From Sedimentisphaerales bacterium (GTDB lineage: Bacteria > Planctomycetota > Phycisphaerae > Sedimentisphaerales > SG8-4), in the NCBI GenBank assembly GCA_016928975.1, contig JAFGJR010000230.1:1-44292 (forward strand): a stretch of 44,292 bases of DNA. Reading direction: 5' to 3'. The notes under the pieces were generated by a model. That model searched no databases. It had not been told where the DNA came from and saw only the letters and a list, made by a program, of their open reading frames with translations. How positions within the stretch are numbered: position 1 is the stretch's first letter; the number at the start of each line of letters is the position of its first letter. Both the position numbers and the translations under genes were made by a program. Below, in pieces: positions 27,183 through 35,393 of this stretch.

Positions 27183-27361
27183 GTCAATCTCCCTTCACTC
27201 CAATAGCGTTCGGCCGGCGACGTGGGTGTCGAATCAGAGGTGTCGGCAAACAGCCGTCGCTGGCTTATTCAATGATGCTCAAACCGCTCTTCCACGATGG
27301 GTGTGGCCGTGAGAGCCCACGCCCGCAAAGTCCCTGAATGCGATGCGCTCCTAAGAAGATA
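27183..27361 (-). ncRNA. conserved 5' leader of peptide copy A
   Basis: About 180 bases between the likely -10 box and the peptide start resemble the leader of copy B in several blocks. These include TCCCTTCxCTC near the ribosome site (read on the plus strand), GGCCGTG followed by AGCCCACGCCC, and AAGATxATTATGC at the far end. Conserved length and blocks suggest a structured or regulatory leader, but I cannot fold it reliably. Confidence 0.35.
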
Positions 27362-27390
27362 ATTATGCACCACTTGCCGCCAAAAAGCAA
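27362..27390 (-). promoter_or_regulatory. likely promoter of peptide copy A and the metalloprotease
   Basis: On the minus strand TTGCTT (27385-27390) is followed after 17 bases by CATAAT (27362-27367), 180 bases before the peptide ATG. The equivalent position before copy B has the same CATAAT with the same spacer length. Confidence 0.45.
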
Positions 27391-27497
27391 GAAAAATACT
27401 CGGAAGGGGCACAAAATCGTCCGCGGCCTGGGGCAGGCTGTCCCATGCGGGTCACGAGGGATCGGCCGAGGCAGCCTGCACGACGTCCATAGGCGGC

Positions 27498-29804
27498 TCA
27501 GAACATCCAGAAGTCGATGTCCTTGAGCACCGCGCGCTGTTGGACGTCCGGCGTAATCGTATCGCCTGCGGAGGTGAGCAGCGCCCTGTCCGACCGGGTG
27601 GGCGGCACAGTGGGCGGAATGGACTCCAGGATCTCCCTCAACGCCGGCCAGAGCAGCGTCCCATTCTGATAGACCGCCGCGACAACGGGGACATCCTGAT
27701 TCCACAGAGGAATCGTGGTTCGCGACAGCCAGCCGTAGGCCATAGACAACACGGCGTCCTTCTGCTGTCTGTAAATCTCATTGAGCAGCTCAACATACGT
27801 GTATTCCTTGCCGCCCGGCAAAGTGACCTGAACGGTGGCAGTCAAATCCTGCTCTCCGGCCTGATCCGGCAGCATGCTCCCCTGGGCCGTTTCATAGGCC
27901 GGGACCACCTTGAGACTGCCTTTCACATCGAAGTACAGCTTGACGTCCCCGGTGGTCGCGATCACATCGAATACCCCGATCGTGGGCGCACTCGGATAAT
28001 AGCTCAAGGCGCCGGCCTTGCCACCTGTATATTTGGTAATTTGACCATTGTTGGAGCGCAGAACGAGGTCCATCTGATCGGCGTAATGGTGGGCGACCAG
28101 ATAGGCCGTTGCGGCGTCCCACGTCTCGGGATTGGCGGGCGCGCCCCACCGCTCCGCGCTCAGATCGTCCAGAACGGGGCTTCGGGCGATGTACACCGTG
28201 GCCGAAAGGGACTTCATCCTCGCCGTGGAAGGCATCCTTCGTCCGTTGCTCAGGTAGGGATCGAGCTGCTTCATGAAGATTTCAAGACGCCATTCATCCG
28301 CTTTGAGCTGCAGCGCCGCCAGTGTATCTCGAATCGTCTGTCTCTCCGCCTGCGAATACTCCTTCGTGCTATCGACCGCGAAGAGCGGCCCACTGACCGC
28401 CCGCCACAAGAGGGCAATCAGGGACAGTGAACGTTCCTGCGTATTCAAAGCATCGTGCACGACAGTGCAGCGTTCGGTGATGTCCTCCGGCAGCGTGCCG
28501 GTGGTGAAGTCCTTGAAGAATTTCCAGGCGGGATCACTCAAGTCCGCGCCTGCGGGAAGGTTGGTGAGCCCCCCTGCCGCCTGATTGATGTAGAAGGTCA
28601 GAATGGTCTCGTCCATCAGATACGGTGACGTTGCGGCCGCGCCCGCCAACGCTCCAAGGGCCTGAGCCACAGGGATTGCGCCGACAGCCTGCCCCGCCGC
28701 TCTGCTGCCCTCGTAGCCCGCAAGGCTGCCGAGGCAGATGGCGATGCCGGCGGCGGTCTTCAGGGCCTCCGGAACGTGCCAGACGTCCTTGAAGCATTGG
28801 GTGCCGGACTTGCGCTGGAGCCAGCAGCCTCCCCGGCAGGCAGGCGAGTAAGCACAATGGTCGCACTTGCCCTCCGGCCGCCATGACCGCAGGTCCTGGA
28901 AGCCCTCCGCCCAGATTTGGGCCAGGGGACGCCCGTGCATGTTACCGGCGCTGCACGAGCGGTCCAACGTGGTGCACGGCACGACACTTCCGTCCGGCAA
29001 GACAACGCACTGAGCCCTGCCGGCGCCACAGCTTAGAGGCAGGTCACGCACCAGGGGTTCCAGGTAGCCCAGATAGCCGATCTCGTCGGCCATCTGGACG
29101 TCGAAGTACCGCCTCTTGTGGGCGACGAATTTGACAAGCCGTTTCAGTTGCCCTTTCGAGAGGAACAGGTCCTTGCGGCCTGCCGCCCTGCCCTCGGGCA
29201 CGAGCAGATGGATTCCCCACTGATCGGCCCCGCCGGCAAGGACCAGATGAAACGTCTCGTCGAGGTAGTCGTAGTTGCGACTGGTCACGGTCGTGCCCGC
29301 GCAGACCTTGACGCCGAGCGACTTGAAGAACCGGATCGACTCCAGCGCCTCCTCGTACGCGCCGACCTTACCCCGGAACCCATCGTGCACCTGCCGGGGC
29401 CCGTCCAGACTCACCGCCACAAAGCCCGGCTTGTTCCGCGTCATCGCCTCGCGCAGATTCCTGCCCGGCATGGCGGCCGTATTCAACGACCAGTTGACCC
29501 CCTTGCCCCCAAGATACTCGATCACCTCCGCCAGATCCTCCCGGCCCAGCGGCTCGCCCCCGGTGACGAGGAACTCCCGCACGCCCATCCGGGCGACCTC
29601 ATCGACCAGCCCCCTGACCCTCTCGATGGGCATGTCGGAGAAGCCCGACTCGTGGCTGACCGCCAGGCAGTGCTCGCAGGACAGCCCGCACCGAAGCGTC
29701 GCCATCCACTGCACCAGGCTCGGGACCTCCAGATACCCGTGCTCTGCAAAGAACTCATTGCCCGGACTGACTCTGTGACAACCCACTTGACTGTGCGTAC
29801 CCAT
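27498..29804 (-). CDS. radical SAM/SPASM protein with a long C-terminal extension
   Basis: The protein has 768 residues from the ATG at 29804, which has GGGAGAG upstream. Residues 30-250 are a radical SAM core: the cluster motif C39-x3-C43-x2-C46 in LRCGLSCEHCLAVS, then the GGEP motif at 82-85. Residues 259-337 form a SPASM domain with nine cysteines, including C314-DHC317 and C323-RGGC327, which would hold auxiliary iron-sulfur clusters. SPASM enzymes typically modify ribosomal peptides or install protein cofactors. After residue 340 come over 400 residues unlike any rSAM enzyme I know, starting with Ala/Gly-rich hydrophobic stretches (about 345-395) and ending FWMF. A conserved short peptide gene lies downstream. 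The link between them is inferred. Confidence 0.85.
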   Translation of the reverse strand: MGTHSQVGCHRVSPGNEFFAEHGYLEVPSLVQWMATLRCGLSCEHCLAVSHESGFSDMPIERVRGLVDEVARMGVREFLVTGGEPLGREDLAEVIEYLGGKGVNWSLNTAAMPGRNLREAMTRNKPGFVAVSLDGPRQVHDGFRGKVGAYEEALESIRFFKSLGVKVCAGTTVTSRNYDYLDETFHLVLAGGADQWGIHLLVPEGRAAGRKDLFLSKGQLKRLVKFVAHKRRYFDVQMADEIGYLGYLEPLVRDLPLSCGAGRAQCVVLPDGSVVPCTTLDRSCSAGNMHGRPLAQIWAEGFQDLRSWRPEGKCDHCAYSPACRGGCWLQRKSGTQCFKDVWHVPEALKTAAGIAICLGSLAGYEGSRAAGQAVGAIPVAQALGALAGAAATSPYLMDETILTFYINQAAGGLTNLPAGADLSDPAWKFFKDFTTGTLPEDITERCTVVHDALNTQERSLSLIALLWRAVSGPLFAVDSTKEYSQAERQTIRDTLAALQLKADEWRLEIFMKQLDPYLSNGRRMPSTARMKSLSATVYIARSPVLDDLSAERWGAPANPETWDAATAYLVAHHYADQMDLVLRSNNGQITKYTGGKAGALSYYPSAPTIGVFDVIATTGDVKLYFDVKGSLKVVPAYETAQGSMLPDQAGEQDLTATVQVTLPGGKEYTYVELLNEIYRQQKDAVLSMAYGWLSRTTIPLWNQDVPVVAAVYQNGTLLWPALREILESIPPTVPPTRSDRALLTSAGDTITPDVQQRAVLKDIDFWMF

Positions 29805-29888
29805 ACCTGACTCTCCCTTCTTCCCAAAACTGAACAATAATGCCAACGCGCCGATCAGCCTGCCTGATCCAGGCGCACGGAAATCCAC

Positions 29889-30101
29889 GACACAGATTCA
29901 GTGATCACAAAGTGGCTGCAATACGACGCCGGTCCGGTGAACTCCTGACAAGTCCGCAAGCAGCTCAACCCGAGGCGAAAGGCGGGACCCTATGATGTCG
30001 ATGATACGCTTATGATGACACAATGAGATATGATAGCCACATGCCGCCCGCCTTCATACCTCAACTCGTCTGCATAGTATTATCCCAGGCGACGCCCAAT
30101 T
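29889..30101. other. intergenic region, no gene seen
   Basis: This lies between the divergent radical SAM and exported-protein genes. It turns AT-rich toward 30010-30070 and presumably carries both promoters. I cannot pick a convincing pair of boxes for the radical SAM gene. Confidence 0.5.
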
Positions 30102-30111
30102 GTGCAATGCT

Positions 30112-30149
30112 TTTTTGCGAATGTCGTGGGTTTTTGCGAATATCGTGAG
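30112..30149. repeat. tandem 19-base direct repeat, possible operator
   Basis: Two adjacent units, TTTTTGCGAATGTCGTGGG (30112-30130) and TTTTTGCGAATATCGTGAG (30131-30149), differ at two positions. They lie just upstream of the promoter-like boxes of the next plus-strand gene, so a regulator-binding site is plausible. Confidence 0.5.
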
Positions 30150-30169
30150 TCCCGTATACGACAAGACAG

Positions 30170-30199
30170 TGGCGACGGGTGTGACCGCTGGGATATACT
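30170..30199 (+). promoter_or_regulatory. weak promoter of the exported-protein gene
   Basis: TATACT (30194-30199) is a good -10 box. The best -35 partner, TGGCGA at 30170-30175, is weak and 18 bases away. That fits an activator-dependent promoter next to the tandem repeat at 30112-30149. Confidence 0.35.
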
Positions 30200-30236
30200 G
30201 TCTGTATGGATTCAACTCCAGGACAGGAAGGGCGTT

Positions 30237-31082
30237 ATGAGATTCAGACGTGCGAGTGCAATAGCGTTGGCAGCGCTGCTGTGTAACTGGTTCCCGTGCC
30301 TGGCTCGAGGGGCGGATTCGCCCTCGCCGGCGAAGGCGTCCGGGAGTTGGCCGCAGCAGTCCGGCCCGCGGAAGCTGCATCCGTGGAAATGCGGCTTCGT
30401 GTACGCCAAGAGCAAGTCCGTGGCCGGGCAGGTCCAGAAGCTGCTGGAGACCGCCATCGAGGATGCCCGAGCGGACGGCGTCGGCTCGCCGAAGGCCGGA
30501 CTGGTCCTGGTGATGGAGGTCAAGGAGGCGTTCCCCTTCGACGTGGACCAGCTTCTGGAAGCCGCAGGCAAGGTGAAGACAGATGCGGAGTCCGACAAGG
30601 CCCTCACGTCGCTCGCGGAGGCCAAGGAGAAAATGGAGAAGGACGGGCTGGATATTGCTGTGGTGTTGTCCATGACGCCCCTCCCGATCGCGCCCGCGGT
30701 GCTCCGGCAGGTCGCCGGAGAACTCCCGGAAGACCTGGAGCAGCAGATCGCGTGGTGTGTCGTCGTGCCGACGAGCAAGTGCATCAAAACCGGGTTCAAG
30801 AAGATCCTCGATGCGGAAATGAAGAAGAGCAAACCCGGCCTGGCAGAGCGGGCGGCCCTCGCCGCGATGATGCCGGTCATCGAGCGGAAGGTCGTCGCAC
30901 AGATGAAGAAGGCGCAGCAGGCGCTGCTCTACCAGCTCCTCGTGGAGGCTCAGAGCGACCTGTCGGCAGAGCAGAAAAAACAGAAAGTCGACGCGTACAA
31001 ACAAAAGCTGGGCCTGGACAAGGGTCTCAAGGTCGCGGAGGGCGATAAGGAAGAACCAAACGACATGGAGGAAGACGAGTGA
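30237..31082 (+). CDS. exported protein of unknown function
   Basis: The protein has 281 residues from the ATG at 30237, with AGGAAGG upstream; the open frame further upstream is ignored because it crosses the promoter region. A signal peptide (RRASAIALAALLCNWFPCLARGADS) precedes a soluble, largely helical and very lysine-rich protein. Its C-terminus is acidic (EEPNDMEEDE). Two WC/KC contexts (HPWKCGF and VPTSKCIKTGF) are the only cysteines after the signal region. No catalytic motif is recognised. It is the first of two plus-strand genes inside a minus-strand locus; 139 bases separate it from proB. Confidence 0.7.
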   Translation: MRFRRASAIALAALLCNWFPCLARGADSPSPAKASGSWPQQSGPRKLHPWKCGFVYAKSKSVAGQVQKLLETAIEDARADGVGSPKAGLVLVMEVKEAFPFDVDQLLEAAGKVKTDAESDKALTSLAEAKEKMEKDGLDIAVVLSMTPLPIAPAVLRQVAGELPEDLEQQIAWCVVVPTSKCIKTGFKKILDAEMKKSKPGLAERAALAAMMPVIERKVVAQMKKAQQALLYQLLVEAQSDLSAEQKKQKVDAYKQKLGLDKGLKVAEGDKEEPNDMEEDE

Positions 31083-31221
31083 CGGATGAGCGTCGCCGCG
31101 TTGGGTCTTGAACGGACTCTCTGGCAAGACATATAATGTGCCGATTGAAGAGGGACCTGCCTACGCTCGTGTGCAGGCCGGTCCCCGGTTCGTTATCGGG
31201 ACTTCTGTGATCAGTGAATAT

Positions 31222-32322
31222 ATGCGTGATTTCGGCAAGACGAAACGGGTCGTCATCAAGATCGGGACGAACACGCTGGCCAAAGACGGCGGGATCGACG
31301 CTGCCTACGTCGGCGGCGTGGCGGCGCAGGTCAAGACCCTGCTCGACAGCGGCCGGCACGCGGTCATCGTCACCAGCGGCGCCATCGGCATGGGGGCCGG
31401 GCAGCTCCGCCTCAAAGAGAAACCCAAAGAGATGAAGATGCGGCAGGCCTGTGCCGCAATCGGCCAGCCGTTGCTGATGCAGGAGTACCGCAAGGCCTTC
31501 ATCGAGCACGGCGTACAGGTCGCCCAGGTCCTGCTGACCGCCGAGGTCCTCAGCAACCGCAAGACCTACCTGAACCTGCGAAACGCGATCGAGACGCTCC
31601 TCGCTCTGGGCGTCGTGCCGGTGCTCAACGAGAACGACAGCATCAGCACCGCCGAGATCGGCACCGCCTTCGGCGACAACGACCGGCTCAGCGCCCTGGT
31701 CGCCAGCAAGATCGACGCCGACCTGCTCATCATGCTTACGGACATCGATGCGCTCTACGACAAGAACCCGCACGAGCACGCCGACGCCCAACCGATCCCG
31801 GTCGTCTTCGAGATCACCGACCAGATCGTCCGCCACGCCGGCGGCCAGGGCTCCGCCCACTCCACCGGCGGCATGAAGACCAAGATCGAGGCCGCCAGGA
31901 TCGCCGCCAACGCCGGCTGCCGGATCGTCTTAGCCAACGGTCGCGAGCGAGACGTCATCACTCGCGTCATGGCCGGCGAGCCGCTCGGCACGATCTTCCT
32001 GCCCAGGCGAAAGCTCAGCAACCGCGCCCGCTGGATTCTCAACAGCCAGCCCGCCGGCACGATCCGCATCGACGACGGCGCGATGGCGGCCCTGCGCAAT
32101 CACAAGAGCCTCCTGCCCTCCGGCGTCACCGGCGTGGAGGGCTCCTTCGACCCAGGCGAGGTCGTCATGCTCAACACCGCCGCCAAGGCCGTCGCCAGCC
32201 TCGGCAGCGCCCAGCTCAAGACCCTCGCCGGCAAGCACAGCACCGAGATCAAAAAGCTCCTCGGCCCCCGCCACCGCGACGTCGTCGCCCTCCCCGAAGA
32301 CATCGTCTTCCTGGACTACTGA
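31222..32322 (+). CDS. proB: glutamate 5-kinase
   Basis: This 366-residue protein is gamma-glutamyl kinase, the first step of proline synthesis. It has an amino-acid kinase domain (KRVVIKIGTNTLA at the start, VTSGAIGMGAG, then VPVLNENDSISTAEIG and FGDNDRLSALVAS) and a C-terminal PUA domain (RARWILNSQPAGTIRID to SFDPGEVVMLN). The ATG at 31222 gives the usual N-terminus and the normal length; the open frame from 31108 adds 38 residues of non-homologous sequence. proA is not in the window. It ends one base before the convergent HExxH-protein gene ends, so there is no space for a separate terminator. Confidence 0.95.
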   Translation: MRDFGKTKRVVIKIGTNTLAKDGGIDAAYVGGVAAQVKTLLDSGRHAVIVTSGAIGMGAGQLRLKEKPKEMKMRQACAAIGQPLLMQEYRKAFIEHGVQVAQVLLTAEVLSNRKTYLNLRNAIETLLALGVVPVLNENDSISTAEIGTAFGDNDRLSALVASKIDADLLIMLTDIDALYDKNPHEHADAQPIPVVFEITDQIVRHAGGQGSAHSTGGMKTKIEAARIAANAGCRIVLANGRERDVITRVMAGEPLGTIFLPRRKLSNRARWILNSQPAGTIRIDDGAMAALRNHKSLLPSGVTGVEGSFDPGEVVMLNTAAKAVASLGSAQLKTLAGKHSTEIKKLLGPRHRDVVALPEDIVFLDY

Positions 32323-32323
32323 C

Positions 32324-34561
32324 TCACGGCTCCGCGATGAGCCGGATGTCGTCGATGTAGATCGACCCTCCCAGACCCGCGCCATCGATGCCGTAGATGA
32401 AGTCGAACACAAAGGGGAAGGCCAGGGGTTCGACGAATTCGGAGAAGGGGATCGTCACTTGCTGCCATTCGGGGCTCGTCACATCGAAATCGAGGACCAC
32501 CTTCTTGTCATTCACCTGGACGAAGAACTGCCCGCTCGTGTTGGTGGCTTCGCCGCGACCCCAAAACGATAGGGCGTCGTAGTCGTTACAGTCTATGGGA
32601 GGATCGAACCTCCGCTCGACGTACGAATTCTCCCAGAAGGAGTTGTTGTAGCCGATACGCATGGATTGATTGCCACTGTGAATGAACTCCGTCTGCGCAA
32701 ACGGATCGTCGCCTTCGGCAGTGACGAGGCCGACGATGGAACCACTGCCATTGCCGACGACCCTCTCCGGCCAATACAGACCAAGGCCGTCAATCCACGT
32801 CTGCGCGATCAGATCCGGCGACTCATACGTATAGCTCTCGAAGTCGTCGATGACGTAGTAGTCTGCGACCGTGAAAGTCCAGACATTGCCTCGGTGGATG
32901 GTGTAGTCCGGCGGCCCGTTGACCTCGTCGACGCGCCAGCAATACGTCCGGCCCAACTCAAGCGAGCCGGGATCATACGTGTTCGGCTCCAGGCCCTGTC
33001 TGACCAGAACACCCAGCGGACAGTCTCTCTCCGCGGTGCTGACATCGGCAAAGCTGGTTCCGAAGTACACGTCGTGACTGGCGGCGTAGAGCCCCGGGTT
33101 CCAGGCCAGAGGGGTGTCCTGCGCGACATCTGCAGCCTCATCATGCGGGCTTGGGTTCGAGGCCACGACAGGAATCCCTACGCCCAGCACCAGTGTCCCT
33201 TGTACCCCTGTTCCCGAAACCAGGCTCTGCCCGTTCTGGTTGAAGAGATCCTGGTCCGGGTAGAACCAGAATGTTGTCATCTCGCCTGCTGTGCTGGCTG
33301 CTTGTAGATTCGACAGGAAAGGTGAGTCGATTGTATTGTTGATCCCGCCGGCCCACTCGGGCGGAATGTCCAAATACCCTTGGATCACGCCAATAGAGCC
33401 GGGCCAACGTGGTGGAGGAATATAGGCGATCTCAAACACGAACGCCGTCATAAGGGTGTTCTCCGGGTCTGCACTGTCGATGATCCGCAGACGCGTGTCC
33501 GACAGCCAGATGCTTCCGTTGTCCAAAGGCCCGATTCGTATCATCGGGTCAATCGACACGGCCCCTCGACCGAGAATGGGGTCCAGTGGATCGCCTGACC
33601 AGGTTATGGGTGTTGGCTCGCCCTCATTGAATATCAGATACTGTTGCTCTTCATCGAAGCGCACGGTCCCGGGCCCTTTGCCAGGAGTGTATGAGTAGTC
33701 CTTGTCTTTTTTGCCGGTTTCTTCTGGCTGTTGCGGTTGCTCTGACTGCTGTTGCCCATCGCCCGCAGGAGTCGCGGGTGTACTGCTCGCCTCCGGAGGC
33801 TTCTCTCGCTCCGCTATGGCCTGAGCTACGCCCGTCTCGTTGTCAGGAGTGTTGGCATTGTCACAAAGACCGTGGTGGGTGAGTTGGTCGTATTTCTCCC
33901 CCAACTTGTCCATCTGGTCAAGGATCGCACCTCTGCCGGCATTGGCACGCCTGTCACGTTCCTTGATGGCCTTGTCTAGCGCATTCGCATCCCGTACTTC
34001 AGGCGTGTCACCTTCTCCGACAAACGTCTGTCCGACGAATCCCTCGAATGCCGTCTCCATCTTCTCTTTCGCATGGTTCTCGTATTCGTACTTATTCAAC
34101 TTGTCATGGCCCAGTTCATGGGCGTGGAGAGCTGGGTCACTGTTCTTGCAGTCCTCCGGTTCCCGAATCCTCGTATAGCCGGTCAGTATGATGTCACCGA
34201 CGCTCAGCACTTTGAACTCTCCGGTTTTTGAGTCAGGATCCCGTTCGAAGGCACCCCCCGACCACGATACTCCTCCTGCTGCGTCTGCGTCTCCGTCGCC
34301 TTCTCCATTCTCATCCTTGGCCAAGTCACTTGGACGCTGGTCCGGCGGGAACTCTTCGATGCTTGGTTCACCCCAGGGTTCGAGGATCACGTTCACCTTC
34401 GCTGATGCGACCGCAGGGAATATGGTGAATCCGACGAGTATCGATATGGCCAAGACAATCCGGAGCGCACTGCCTGTTGGCCCAGACCCAGATGGTGCCG
34501 TCTTCGTTCCCATTCTGTATTCGCTGCTATGGCTGCTGGTGGTGTTGTTTCTTCTACACAT
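32324..34561 (-). CDS. secreted HExxH-motif protein with DFESY binding-like domain
   Basis: The protein has 745 residues from the ATG at 34561, with AGGAAGAGG upstream. The signal segment is at residues 33-54 (ALRIVLAISILVGFTIFPAVASA). A zinc-protease-type helix, HAHELGHDKLNKYEYENHA (HELGH at 148-152), recalls DUF922-like peptidases. A coiled-coil-like charged region and a Pro/Gln-rich linker follow. C-terminal parts include a beta domain with DPILGRGAVSIDP, a fibronectin-like module (YCWRVDEVNG) and the DDFESYTYE...WIDGLGLYWPE domain shared with the 23542 and 39458 genes. Proteolysis is suggested only by the HExxH context. The conserved peptide ORF copy B ends 17 bases upstream. Confidence 0.8.
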   Translation of the reverse strand: MCRRNNTTSSHSSEYRMGTKTAPSGSGPTGSALRIVLAISILVGFTIFPAVASAKVNVILEPWGEPSIEEFPPDQRPSDLAKDENGEGDGDADAAGGVSWSGGAFERDPDSKTGEFKVLSVGDIILTGYTRIREPEDCKNSDPALHAHELGHDKLNKYEYENHAKEKMETAFEGFVGQTFVGEGDTPEVRDANALDKAIKERDRRANAGRGAILDQMDKLGEKYDQLTHHGLCDNANTPDNETGVAQAIAEREKPPEASSTPATPAGDGQQQSEQPQQPEETGKKDKDYSYTPGKGPGTVRFDEEQQYLIFNEGEPTPITWSGDPLDPILGRGAVSIDPMIRIGPLDNGSIWLSDTRLRIIDSADPENTLMTAFVFEIAYIPPPRWPGSIGVIQGYLDIPPEWAGGINNTIDSPFLSNLQAASTAGEMTTFWFYPDQDLFNQNGQSLVSGTGVQGTLVLGVGIPVVASNPSPHDEAADVAQDTPLAWNPGLYAASHDVYFGTSFADVSTAERDCPLGVLVRQGLEPNTYDPGSLELGRTYCWRVDEVNGPPDYTIHRGNVWTFTVADYYVIDDFESYTYESPDLIAQTWIDGLGLYWPERVVGNGSGSIVGLVTAEGDDPFAQTEFIHSGNQSMRIGYNNSFWENSYVERRFDPPIDCNDYDALSFWGRGEATNTSGQFFVQVNDKKVVLDFDVTSPEWQQVTIPFSEFVEPLAFPFVFDFIYGIDGAGLGGSIYIDDIRLIAEP

Positions 34562-34578
34562 AAGCGATCCTCTTCCTG

Positions 34579-34779
34579 TTAGTGGTCAGTGGGTCTGTCT
34601 TCATAGGCTTGCCGGCGTGCACCAGGGAAGGCTGTTGTTCGTGCCTTCCATCGCCGCAACGGATGGGCGACCATCCCAGGCCCTAAGAAGCGGTTGCGGA
34701 CGGTCAGGAGAAACCGGGGGAAGTCGGGGGTATTGAGAACGTTGCGTGGAGGGCCTGAGCAGTCTTTGCGGAAGCGCAT
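34579..34779 (-). CDS. 66-residue peptide with the VLNTPDFP..FLLTVRNRF motif (copy B)
   Basis: The ATG at 34779 is preceded by GAAGGGAAA. The product begins MRFRKDCSGPPRN and continues VLNTPDFPRFLLTVRNRF, then a basic, Pro/Arg-rich tail. Only the motif and the preceding Gly-Pro are shared with copy A at 27003-27182; the tails are unrelated. It ends 17 bases before the start of the secreted HExxH-protein gene, so the two are surely cotranscribed. There is no radical SAM gene next to this copy, so any maturase would act in trans. Confidence 0.6.
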   Translation of the reverse strand: MRFRKDCSGPPRNVLNTPDFPRFLLTVRNRFLGPGMVAHPLRRWKARTTAFPGARRQAYEDRPTDH

Positions 34780-34957
34780 ACGTGTTTCCCTTCGCTCAAT
34801 GGGGCCGGCCGGGATTGAGCGGGCGCAGAATCGCATGTGTTGACGAAAGGCTGCCCCAAACACTCCGGCGGTGCCTCAACCATTATTGCATCACGGGCCT
34901 GGCCGTGGAAGCCCACGCCCATGAACCACTCCAATGCAGTGCGCTTCTGTGAAGATT
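34780..34957 (-). ncRNA. conserved 5' leader of peptide copy B
   Basis: This is the counterpart of the leader at 27183-27361. It is the same length to within about two bases and shares blocks, notably GGCCGTGGAAGCCCACGCCC (plus-strand reading) and AAGATTATTATGC. A structured or attenuating leader is possible. Confidence 0.35.
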
Positions 34958-34986
34958 ATTATGCCCGAAGAGTCCGACAAAGACAA
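34958..34986 (-). promoter_or_regulatory. likely promoter of peptide copy B and the HExxH protein
   Basis: On the minus strand TTGTCT (34981-34986), a 17-base spacer and CATAAT (34958-34963) lie 179 bases before the peptide ATG, matching the arrangement of copy A. Confidence 0.45.
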
Positions 34987-35323
34987 GCAAAAAACAGGAG
35001 ATTCTGCCCAGAATCGCAGGAAACTCGTGGTGGGATTGCAGGTCCTTATGCGGGAATGCATTGCGTCTATCGCCGCCCAAGCTACTGAAACGGCGGCACC
35101 AAGTTGCCCCTGTGCTTGCGCATGGAAAGCGGGACATGTACCTTCTGTCTTCGGTACATGCCCCGACAGATCGCCGTGCCTGTTCCTAACTGCTCTCGTG
35201 CGCCTGCTTCTTCTCGACGGATGTGATTCTCACGACTGTCTGGCCTTTCTGATTCCCGGGGAATTCAACGGTGACGACAAATCCCGCTTGAAGACATCCT
35301 CTCCGTCGACCACTAATGAAGGC
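34987..35323. other. intergenic region, no gene seen
   Basis: This lies between the promoter of peptide copy B and the hairpin at 35324. Short open frames on both strands lack ribosome sites and recognisable products. Confidence 0.5.
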
Positions 35324-35350
35324 GAGGGCGAGCCCCGCAATCTCGCCCTC
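35324..35350 (-). terminator. hairpin after the subtilase gene
   Basis: Perfect 9-base arms (GAGGGCGAG and CTCGCCCTC) enclose a 9-base loop, 44 bases beyond the subtilase stop. No T run follows on the minus strand, so it may protect the 3' end rather than terminate by itself. Confidence 0.4.
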
Positions 35351-35393
35351 GTCTGTCTGTCCTTCGTTTCCGTGCCGTCCTTGGCCGACTCCT

